Shown here piece by piece: positions 1 to 5,983 of a stretch of DNA of 7,809 nt. This DNA comes from JAWXUK01 sp044432725. GTDB lineage: Bacteria > Bacillota > Clostridia > Oscillospirales > Oscillospiraceae. The notes beneath the pieces were generated by a model. The model worked only from the letters and a program-made list of their open reading frames with translations. It ran no database searches and was not told where the DNA came from. The stretch is taken from contig JAWXUL010000065.1 in NCBI GenBank assembly GCA_044432725.1, positions 1 to 7,809 on the forward strand, given 5' to 3'. Position 1 is the stretch's first letter. The number at the start of each line of letters is the position of its first letter. The translations under genes and the position numbers were made by a program.

Positions 1-123
1 TCCACGATTCTTAAAATCGGTAAAATCGTTGTGATGTTCCTCTGCTTTTTCAAGGTCAGCACGATTTTCTTCACGGAATTTTTTCTGTTTTCGTTTGGGT
101 AGGTCATTATATTTTTTCAGAAC
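1..123 (-). pseudogene. MobA/MobL-family relaxase, C-terminal-side fragment downstream of the IS insertion (runs off the window)
   Basis: Read on the minus strand from 120 down to 1 there are 40 codons without a stop, starting LKKYNDLPKRKQKKF and ending DFTDFKNRG at the window edge. This charged lysine/glutamate-rich stretch is typical of the region following the nuclease domain in MobA/MobL-type relaxases. It is the continuation of the relaxase fragment at 1805-2579. If the IS (124-1804) and one copy of the 4-bp GAAC repeat are removed, the join reads KVKG-V-LKKY in frame. The piece has no start codon or ribosome binding site of its own and is not expected to be translated. The frame is still open at base 1, so the rest of the gene lies outside the window. 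Confidence in its being the same gene as 1805-2579 is high because of the exact reading-frame match. Confidence 0.8.
120..123. repeat. Target-site duplication GAAC, left copy
   Basis: GAAC here and GAAC at 1805-1808 directly flank the IS. A 3-4 bp duplication is usual for the IS3 family. The pair was chosen because it gives inverted repeats of equal length (both end at C) and because removing one copy restores the relaxase reading frame. The match could be counted as 5 bp (GAACC) by shifting the left boundary by one base. Confidence 0.7.
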
Positions 124-146
124 CGCTAAATGTCAAGGTAGTTGTC
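124..146. repeat. Terminal inverted repeat of the IS, orfB (left) end
   Basis: Reads CGCTAAATGTCA, then AGG, then TAGTTGTC. It matches the reverse complement of 1782-1804 (CCCTACACGTCA, TAA, TAGTTGTC) at 17 of 23 positions with no gaps. The inner eight bases, TAGTTGTC, are identical. Confidence 0.75.
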
Positions 147-153
147 CAAAATC

Positions 154-1206
154 CTAAGCCACATTTTTTCGTTCTTTCACGGAGCAAGGATTCAAATAAA
201 CCATATCCTCAATCTCCCAATTTCTCGTTGTATGTCCTTTCCAACGTTCAGGAAACTTCGCCTTGGCTTTTTCATAAACAGCCTTTCTTGCCTCTAAAAT
301 AGCTTGCCCCTCGCCGTTGTGACGCTGATGAGGCGTAAGATACTTGATGCCACTATGACGGTGTTTTAAGTTATACCACTGCTCAAAACTAAACACCCAC
401 GCTCTTGCATTATCAATATTTTCAAACCCATCTGGCTGGTAATTTGGGCGATATTTCAGAGTTTTGAAGATAGATTCAGCATAAGCATTGTCATTTGAGA
501 CTCTAGGTCGGCTTCTAGAGGGTGTAATTCCCAATTTATATAGTGTTTCCAACATAACAGCGCCTTTCATTGGTCCACCATTATCTGAATGTAAAACCAA
601 AAGGTCAGTAGAAAGTAACTGCTCTTTTCTCTTGGCTTTTTTTATAAATTCACTGGCATTTTCTGCCGTTTGCTCCTGATAAACCTCCCAATGAATGATT
701 TTTCTACTATATAGGTCGATTATTAGATACAAATAGTAAAAAATTCCTTTGATATCGCTTTTAAGGTAGGTGATATCTCACATCCAAACTTGGTTGGGCG
801 CTGTCGCCTTGTGTGTTTCTTTTGGCTTTCTTTTTGGTTCTTTTGCTCTACTACGATGATTATTTTCTTTTTCTTCTCTTAAAATGCGATAAAAAGTAGA
901 GTCTGAAGCAATATATAACTCTCTATCTGCTAAAATGGGGATAATTTCGCAAGGTGGCATGTCGGCAAACTCTTCGCTATGAAGCACCTCTAAAACAGCT
1001 TCTTTATCCACTGATGTCGCACAATTACGCTCAGCAGTAGGACGTAAATCGGCATAAGACCCTGTTTTTTTATACAAATCCACCCATCTTTTATAAGTTC
1101 TTTCTGAAATTTTTAAAATAGGGCAGGCATTTTTCAACTTCCCCCCATTTTCTACAGCTTCATTGATCAGTTCTACGGCATTTTGGCGAAATGGGGCACT
1201 AATCAT
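154..1206 (-). pseudogene. IS3-family transposase OrfB (DDE integrase), broken by an in-frame TGA
   Basis: One reading frame of 351 codons runs from ATG at 1206 to TAG at 154, interrupted only by TGA at 778-780 (codon 143). The part before the stop (142 aa, MISAPFRQNAVELI...NQVWM) holds the helix-turn-helix region found at the start of IS3 OrfB. After the stop comes DITYL, then LHSDNGG and DNAYAES. These are the three acidic residues of the DD(35)E catalytic triad, D144, D208 and E244 in full-frame numbering, with exactly 35 residues between the last two. In this family the first Asp is normally preceded by Trp, so the TGA most simply arose from a TGG codon. Translation would stop one codon before the first catalytic Asp, giving an inactive protein. 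The start overlaps the end of orfA, as usual for translationally coupled or frameshifted IS3 transposases. Readthrough of TGA as Trp is unlikely, because TGG is used for Trp throughout the neighbouring genes. Confidence 0.9.
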
Positions 1207-1719
1207 TCGTCCTCGGACTCCCCCCCCAGATCGCCTGAGCTTTTCCCTTCAACACCAACAACGCAGTCACCTCAGCTATGGTTTCATCCTTTCGTGAGAG
1301 CTGTTTCTTTGTAGAATTCAACTCTTTTTTGCATGATTTCAGCTCTTCTTTCAGGGATTTCTCGTTTTTCTTGCTATCAACTAGCGATTTTTCTTTTGAT
1401 GACTTGCTGCCATTTGCAGTGCAACAATTGTCTTTCCATTCTTTAATATCTGACAGAAAAACACCTTTTTTCGAGCATATTCAGCCAATTCAACCTCATT
1501 TAAGGAGTATGTTTCCATAACAATGTGGAATTTCTCTTCGGAATTCCATTTTTTCTTGGAATTTTTCATTGATTCTTCTTCCTTTGATTTGTCCATCCAG
1601 ACTTTAATCGTCTTTTGAGAGATGTTTTCTTTTTTTGAAACCTCTGCAATACTGAGCCCTGTTGGTGGTTCTAAGAGTTTAAGAATTTCTACTATTTTTT
1701 CCTTACTATAAGTTGCCAT
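1199..1719 (-). pseudogene. IS3-family transposase OrfA, frameshifted
   Basis: ATG at 1719 (MATYSKEKIV) follows a good ribosome site, GGAGA about 8 bases upstream. Residues 21-45 (GLSIAEVSKKENISQKTIKV) form a helix-turn-helix of the kind in IS3 OrfA, which binds the IS ends. After EYARKK (about residue 85) the open frame becomes VFFCQILKNG... and stops at 1381, which does not look like OrfA. Adding one base to the six-A tract (1466-1471 on the plus strand) yields GVFLSDIKEWKDN. That is followed by a lysine/glutamate-rich leucine-zipper-like coiled coil and LLVLKGKAQAIW, running to TAG at 1199. This is the expected OrfA C-terminal half. At the very end an eight-G tract (1220-1227) gives SPRTND-stop. 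With nine Gs it would end GESEDE-stop in an ATGA overlap with orfB, as in related elements. Two homopolymer indels are therefore inferred. They may be decay, sequencing error, or (for the A-tract) a slippery A6G site. Confidence 0.75.
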
Positions 1720-1752
1720 TTTGTTGTCTCCTTTTTTCTTTTGTTGGATTCT

Positions 1753-1786
1753 ATTATACCACATTTTTTTCTGTTTGGTATGACAA
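1753..1786 (-). promoter_or_regulatory. Probable IS promoter with extended -10
   Basis: On the minus strand a perfect TATAAT (1753-1758) is preceded by TGG, giving an extended TGn -10 element, about 34 bases before the orfA start. A TTGTCA (1781-1786) within the inverted repeat is a -35-like sequence, but its 22-bp spacing is too long to be a standard pair. Promoter activity would rest mainly on the extended -10. A promoter partly built into the terminal repeat is common in IS3 elements. Confidence 0.55.
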
Positions 1787-1804
1787 CTATTATGACGTGT
1801 AGGG
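1782..1804. repeat. Terminal inverted repeat of the IS, orfA (right) end
   Basis: Read on the minus strand it begins CCCTACACGTCA and ends TAGTTGTC, pairing with 124-146 at 17 of 23 positions. It lies upstream of the transposase genes and overlaps the -35-like sequence of the IS promoter. Confidence 0.75.
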
Positions 1805-1808
1805 GAAC
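1805..1808. repeat. Target-site duplication GAAC, right copy
   Basis: Second copy of the GAAC at 120-123, directly bordering the right inverted repeat of the IS. Confidence 0.7.
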
Positions 1809-2579
1809 CCCCTTTACTTTTTGATATTCCTCAAAAGATTCTACTCTGGATTGTAATTCGCTGATTTCTTCATTGATAAGTTTCAAGTCACCTTTCATCA
1901 CATAGAAATTTTTGTTGATTTCCTCCACCGTATTGCAGAAAGATTCAAGGTCGGTGATGTTGTGATTCAGCATAAAAGCCATAACTTTGATAGAATTTCT
2001 GGTGTTGGTTCTGCGTTTGTACTCTGGTCGGTTCAGTGCGTGGGATTTTCCAAGATAATCAAGGTTTAGTCTGGTATCAATGCTTTCCAAAGGCTTGGCA
2101 CGTTCTTCCCTTTGCCACTTCATAAGCCTTGTGATTCTTGCCCGTGTAATGCCCATATCTTTGTTGGTATTGAAAATATCTCGGTAAATTTGCCCTCTTT
2201 CTGTGGGGATTCCTCGCTTTTCCATTTCAGTTACTGCGATAGAATTATGAATATTAGGAATTTTTTCAATACCTTGTCTTTCATAACTTCGGTGGTCTAT
2301 TTTTTCAGTAACTCCATTCTGTTCCAGATAGGAATTGCAAATTTTTGCCCAGTCCTCTCGCCAAAGTTCAGCCTTGTCACGATTATTCCAATCGGTGGTA
2401 TCTGCCCTGCGTGTTTTTGCCTTGCCCTTTTTATCCAGAAGTCTTTCCCCATTTTTATCAAGGAGATATTCTTTACTGCACTTCGCTCCCCAAGTTCCGT
2501 CTTTATTAAAAGGTCGCATGGTCAAGAGAAGATGTGCGTGGGGGTTGCCGTCATTTTTGTTATGAATTGCGAAGTCTGA
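1805..2579 (-). pseudogene. MobA/MobL-family (MobQ-type) relaxase, central fragment lacking its N-terminus and interrupted by the IS
   Basis: The intact protein would nick DNA at an origin of transfer and lead the strand into a recipient cell during conjugative mobilization. This fragment keeps the metal-binding motif, DFAIHNKNDG then NPHAHLLLTMRPF. It continues with the family-typical DTTDWNNRDKAELWREDW and IDHRSYERQGIE segments and a C-terminal coiled-coil-like ELQSRVESFEEYQKVKG. The N-terminal part, about a hundred or more residues carrying the catalytic tyrosine in this family, is absent. Upstream of S-DFAIH the sequence no longer resembles a relaxase. The only in-frame initiator is a TTG at 2621 with no ribosome site, inside presumed foreign sequence. 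At the 3' side the frame runs into the IS at 1804. The continuation is at 1-123. There are no internal stops, so the damage looks recent. The remnant is not expected to be functional. Confidence 0.85.
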
Positions 2580-2640
2580 AGCTGTCAAGGTATTTACAAA
2601 AAATAAATCAGATTTTTTCAAAGAATTTCATCGTAACAAA
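2577..2640. other. Probable element/host-gene junction (attachment-site region)
   Basis: Relaxase similarity ends at about 2576, and the terminator of the recombinase operon ends at about 2638. The 60 or so A+T-rich bases between contain no gene. In Tn5397-like elements a serine recombinase gene lies close to one end of the element, so the crossover site is expected here. The recombined core cannot be identified without the other end of the element or an empty target gene. An ordinary deletion or rearrangement could also have made the junction. Confidence 0.45.
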
Positions 2641-2669
2641 AAGTGACAGAAACTTCCGAATCTGTCACT
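2638..2669 (-). terminator. Rho-independent terminator of the recombinase operon
   Basis: On the minus strand, starting 6 bases after the stop codon of the third recombinase, a perfect 9-bp stem (AGTGACAGA pairing with TCTGTCACT; 2661-2669 and 2642-2650) encloses a 10-base loop. It is followed by TTTTTG. The upstream AAAG can extend the stem by pairing with the T-tract. The position directly behind the last gene fits termination of the operon before the relaxase remnant. Confidence 0.8.
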
Positions 2670-2675
2670 CTTTCA

Positions 2676-4238
2676 TTAAAAAATATCATTGAAATTGAAA
2701 ATTATCTCAACAGTGTCCTTGTCATATACAAAAATTTCTTTTACAAATACGTGTGCAAGTGCCGTGGTTAGCTTATCGGAGTTTTGAAAATCCTCTACAA
2801 GCTGTTCTAGTTCAGCAGTGGAATGAGATGTGTGATCAGGAATACAATTTCTTGTTTTCTCTTTGTCTGCAATATCCTCTTCTAATTCTTTGATTTTATG
2901 GTCTGCCTTTTCTTTTCGTTGGAGGAACAATTCTTTGGAAATCGAACCAGAAGAATATCGTTCGTAGTCCTGAAATTTCAATGATTTTTGAGCCTGAATA
3001 TCTTTTTCTAGTTGGGCGATTTCCTTTGTGATGGAATGATAATCAATTTTATTTTCTTCGCTGGATGACTTTGCGACTACGAGTGTAGAGTTTAACAATC
3101 CTACATAATCACTGATGGCACGATAGACAATCATATCTAAATCTGCTTCGATGTACCGATTTTCATTTCTGCAACTCGTGTCACTTGTGAAGCGAGATGT
3201 TCTGCAACTAAAAAAAGCACCAGTATTCTTGTTAATTCTATCTAACATCTTTTTACAGTGACCACAACGTGCCAAACCACGCAGGTTGTATTCGTTTCGT
3301 ATTGTTGATGGTGATCGTTTTATAGTCCTAGCCACTTTTTGAGCAAGTTCAAATTCTTCTTTAGTAACAATGCCCTCGTGGGTACTTTCCACAACAATAG
3401 GTTCAGTTTTGACTGTTTTTTTACCGCCAACTTCTTCTCTAGTTCTTGAGTGGCTTACCAATGTACCTGTGTATAATTGATTTCTGATAATGTTGCGAAC
3501 AGTTGTGTCTACCCAGTGATTTTCAGGATTTACATCGCTGAATTTTTTTGAATCTGGGAATTTTCTTCTGAAATACCTAAACTTTGTTTCAGTGTTTACT
3601 GCATTTAACTCGAAGGCTATCTCTGTAGGATTTTTGCCCTCTAATGCTTTTTCAAAGATAGTGCGAACAATGGCAGCAGCTTCTTCTTCAATCACTAGCT
3701 TGTGCCGATCCGTTGGGTGTTTACAGTAGCCAAAAGGGGGAAAACTCCAAATGTATTTCCCTTGTTTAGCCAGTCTAGTTTGGGCTGATTTAATATTCCT
3801 AGAAAGCATTTTAGGGTAGCTGGCATAGATGATATTCCGCAATGCTTGATCCATGCCACCAGTAATACCTTTGTAATCGTCGCTGTCATATCCGTCCCCA
3901 ACAGCAATATAACGCACATCCCACATGGGGAAATTATAGTCCATAAATCGCCCAGCTTCTGTGTAGTTACGAAAAAGCCGAGAGGAATCCTTGACTACGA
4001 TGGCTTGTAGTTCCCCTTTTTCGGCTCTCTGTACCATTTCTTGAAACATAGGTCTATTATCATTCGTACCTGAAAAACCATCGTCTATGGCTTCATATCG
4101 CTTAAAATCACAGAGGTCTGGCTCATTGTCTAAAAATTGGTGGAGCATAGTACGTTGGCTTTTGACACTTTCACTATCCCCTGTTACCTCGTCTGCTTTA
4201 GAAAGTCGGATATACAGTGCAACAACTTTTTCTTCCAT
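2676..4238 (-). CDS. Large serine recombinase 3 (last of the tandem triplet)
   Basis: A 520-aa site-specific recombinase of the large serine (resolvase/invertase) family, expected to cut and rejoin att sites through a 5'-phosphoserine link. The resolvase domain spans about residues 4-155, with YIRLS (nucleophile S13, R11), IDDGFSGT (51-58) and KDSSRLFRN (83-91). The Recombinase domain (about 165-300) begins at PPFGY. The zinc ribbon uses C325, C328, C345 and C356, followed by a charged coiled coil (about 385-460) and a C-terminal VEIIFNFNDIF. Length is within the usual 450-600 aa. The ATG at 4238 shares one base with the TAA of the preceding gene (TAATG) and has GAGGTG just upstream, so translation is probably coupled. 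It differs from its neighbours where the long helix after the catalytic domain starts: YASYPKMLSRN instead of YSRDTSKK or YSIDTSRK. Which of the three enzymes performs integration cannot be told from sequence. Confidence 0.93.
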   Translation of the reverse strand: MEEKVVALYIRLSKADEVTGDSESVKSQRTMLHQFLDNEPDLCDFKRYEAIDDGFSGTNDNRPMFQEMVQRAEKGELQAIVVKDSSRLFRNYTEAGRFMDYNFPMWDVRYIAVGDGYDSDDYKGITGGMDQALRNIIYASYPKMLSRNIKSAQTRLAKQGKYIWSFPPFGYCKHPTDRHKLVIEEEAAAIVRTIFEKALEGKNPTEIAFELNAVNTETKFRYFRRKFPDSKKFSDVNPENHWVDTTVRNIIRNQLYTGTLVSHSRTREEVGGKKTVKTEPIVVESTHEGIVTKEEFELAQKVARTIKRSPSTIRNEYNLRGLARCGHCKKMLDRINKNTGAFFSCRTSRFTSDTSCRNENRYIEADLDMIVYRAISDYVGLLNSTLVVAKSSSEENKIDYHSITKEIAQLEKDIQAQKSLKFQDYERYSSGSISKELFLQRKEKADHKIKELEEDIADKEKTRNCIPDHTSHSTAELEQLVEDFQNSDKLTTALAHVFVKEIFVYDKDTVEIIFNFNDIF

Positions 4239-5971
4239 TATTCCACCTCACCTTGCATTTCCTTTATTCCACTGTCCATCAGAATGAAAATATCATTGTA
4301 ATTGAAAACAACTTCAATACTTCTATCTTCATAAATTAAAACCTTTTCAATGACTGTATCTATCAGATGTTGATTGAGTTTTTTTGCCTTACTGACAGAC
4401 TTCATCAGGGAAATCCATTTATTATTGCTAGACATAGCTTCAACAAATTCTTTTTTGCGTTGCTGTGCTTCATCCAGTTGGAGCGAAAGAGCGAGATATT
4501 GGTCATCGTAAGTTTCTTTTGCAAAGGTATATTCTTCTAAGTCTAAAACACCCTCGCTATAGTCCGTGTATAAGCCCTCTCGCTTCTTTTTGAGTGTGTT
4601 TAGCTTCAACGTAATGCTAGAAATAATGGCATTTTGCTTATCCCTTACAGATTTATCAGCAGTGCTATTTTTTAATTTTTTCAGAAGTGCTTCATAGTCA
4701 GTTGCCACCTTAACTTGACTTTTAATAGCATTAAGTACCGTTTCGTGAAGTACCGTTTCTCTAATCTGATGGGTAGAACAAGGGTTACCCAATTTTTGAG
4801 AATAGGAATAACAATTATAGGTTGCAAACCATTTTTCAGTAAGAGTTTCCTTTGTTTTTGTGGAATATCTGGATTTGTTTCGTATATAAGACATACGTTT
4901 TCCGCAGTCACCACAAAATATCTTAGAAGAAAAGAGGTTAATGAGTTTTGCACGTTCTTTTTCGTTGCTTTTGATAACTGCTTCTCTTCTTGCTGAATTT
5001 TCTTTCAATGCTTCTGTGATAGTTTGAAAATCTTCTTTGCTTACAAGGGCTGGGTGACTGTTTTCAAAAATATACCACTGGGCTTCATCTTGAACTTTTC
5101 GAGTTGTTTGCCCCAAATATAATGATGTTTGTGTTTTACCTAGGATCAAATCACCTGTATAAAATGGATTTTTTAAGATATTTAGGATAGTTCCTCTTTG
5201 CCAGAATTTATAGTCGGAGGATGTACCAGTCCAGACACCATTTTCATATCTTCTATTAGTAGGAATTGGTGCATTTAATTCTTCAAGATTTTTCTTGATT
5301 GTAGTGATCGGCACACCCTCTAATTTCCATTGAAAAATCATCTTCACATAGTCAGCAACATCTTCGTCTAGGATCATATATTTTTTATCTTCGCTCCATT
5401 TGTAACCATAAGTCAGGGTTCTCATTCTGAATGTGCCATTCGCCATTCTTGTTCTCAAAGCAGTTGCTACTTTTCGAGAGGTATCAATAGAATACATCTC
5501 ATTTATCATGTTTTGGAGAGGTAACATCGCCCCTAAGTTGTTTTCGGAAAAATTGTCATACCGTTCAGAAATAGAAATAAATCGAAGTCCATTTTCAGGG
5601 AAGATTTTTTCAAGATATGCTCCTGTTTCAAGGTGGTTTCTCCCGAATCTACTCAAATCTCGAACAATTAGGCACTCAATCTTACCACTTTCCACGTCTT
5701 TCATCATTGCTTCAAAGCCACTTCTACGGAAGTTTGTGCCTGTTGCTCCATTGTCTACATAAATTTCAGCCAAAGAAAGATCAGGGTTTTCACGGATAAA
5801 TTCCTTACAACACTCAATTTGAGAGGTAATCACATCTTTTTCATCGGATTTACCAGAGTTTTCTACAGACAGGCGAGCATAAATGCCAGTGGAAAAAATA
5901 CGTTGCTGTGTGTCCTGTGCTTCTTTATCTTTGCGTTCTTGTTCCATGTCTGCTCTACTACGTCTTGCCAC
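4238..5971 (-). CDS. Large serine recombinase 2 (middle of the tandem triplet)
   Basis: A 577-aa large serine recombinase. After an unusually long, highly charged leader of about 28 residues comes the resolvase domain (about 28-175) with GIYARLS (nucleophile S35, R33), DNGATGT (73-79) and RDLSRFGRN (104-112). Next are the long helix with MYSIDTSRKV, the Recombinase domain (about 188-320), a zinc ribbon with C353, C356, C387 and C398, and a coiled-coil region (about 415-520). The C-terminus carries IEVVFNYNDIF, closely similar to that of the third recombinase. The start is taken as GTG at 5971, 12 bases after the first recombinase's stop and preceded by a purine-rich AGGGGGGAT. The first internal ATG (M9) has no comparable ribosome site. 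All key residues are present, so the enzyme is presumed active. It probably acts on the same element's ends as its neighbours, alone or together. Confidence 0.93.
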   Translation of the reverse strand: MARRSRADMEQERKDKEAQDTQQRIFSTGIYARLSVENSGKSDEKDVITSQIECCKEFIRENPDLSLAEIYVDNGATGTNFRRSGFEAMMKDVESGKIECLIVRDLSRFGRNHLETGAYLEKIFPENGLRFISISERYDNFSENNLGAMLPLQNMINEMYSIDTSRKVATALRTRMANGTFRMRTLTYGYKWSEDKKYMILDEDVADYVKMIFQWKLEGVPITTIKKNLEELNAPIPTNRRYENGVWTGTSSDYKFWQRGTILNILKNPFYTGDLILGKTQTSLYLGQTTRKVQDEAQWYIFENSHPALVSKEDFQTITEALKENSARREAVIKSNEKERAKLINLFSSKIFCGDCGKRMSYIRNKSRYSTKTKETLTEKWFATYNCYSYSQKLGNPCSTHQIRETVLHETVLNAIKSQVKVATDYEALLKKLKNSTADKSVRDKQNAIISSITLKLNTLKKKREGLYTDYSEGVLDLEEYTFAKETYDDQYLALSLQLDEAQQRKKEFVEAMSSNNKWISLMKSVSKAKKLNQHLIDTVIEKVLIYEDRSIEVVFNYNDIFILMDSGIKEMQGEVE

Positions 5972-5983
5972 AATTTATCCCCC

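Larger units (their letters stand above)
124..1804 (-). mobile_element. IS3-family insertion sequence (about 1681 bp) inserted in the relaxase gene
   Basis: The element contains orfA and orfB of an IS3-type transposase, a promoter just inside its right end, 23-bp imperfect terminal inverted repeats (124-146 and 1782-1804, 17 of 23 positions identical, including a shared GTCA and TAGTTGTC) and a flanking GAAC duplication. It lies in the same direction as the interrupted relaxase gene. The two-ORF layout with orfB starting at the end of orfA (ATGA-type overlap in the inferred ancestral form) fits IS3-family elements. The copy appears non-autonomous now, since both ORFs carry lesions (see the separate entries). 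Exact subgroup and IS name cannot be assigned without comparison to ISfinder. The ends do not show the TG...CA often seen in the family, so the outermost one or two bases are less certain than the core. Confidence 0.85.

Noticed and set aside
154..732. Separate 192-aa transposase gene starting at a TTG codon
   Set aside because: The frame is continuous with the upstream OrfB part except for one TGA. The TTG is mid-domain with no ribosome site, so it is the second half of one broken gene.
1278..1520. 80-codon plus-strand open frame rich in Ser and Phe inside the IS
   Set aside because: It is the mirror of the Lys/Glu-rich coiled coil of OrfA. Antisense frames to AAA/GAA-rich sequence commonly stay open.
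1692..1804. Relaxase C-terminus reading VPLHVIIVVIPNRKK and onward
   Set aside because: These codons lie inside the IS terminal repeat and promoter. They are chance read-through, and the true relaxase continuation is at 1-120.
2112..2579. 155-codon plus-strand open frame opposite the relaxase
   Set aside because: It lies wholly antisense to a clear relaxase frame. It has a low-complexity Phe/Ser/Cys-rich translation and no convincing ribosome site or known motif.
2580..2621. TTG at 2621 as a genuine relaxase start (MKKSDLFFVN...)
   Set aside because: It has no ribosome site. The protein would lack the nicking domain, and the first residues do not resemble any relaxase region.
3695..3919. 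74-codon minus-strand open frame overlapping recombinase 3
   Set aside because: It is a different-frame shadow within a conserved recombinase domain and has no family resemblance.
4715..4996. 93-codon plus-strand open frame opposite recombinase 2
   Set aside because: It is antisense to the zinc-ribbon region of a well supported gene. Its apparent pattern only mirrors that gene.
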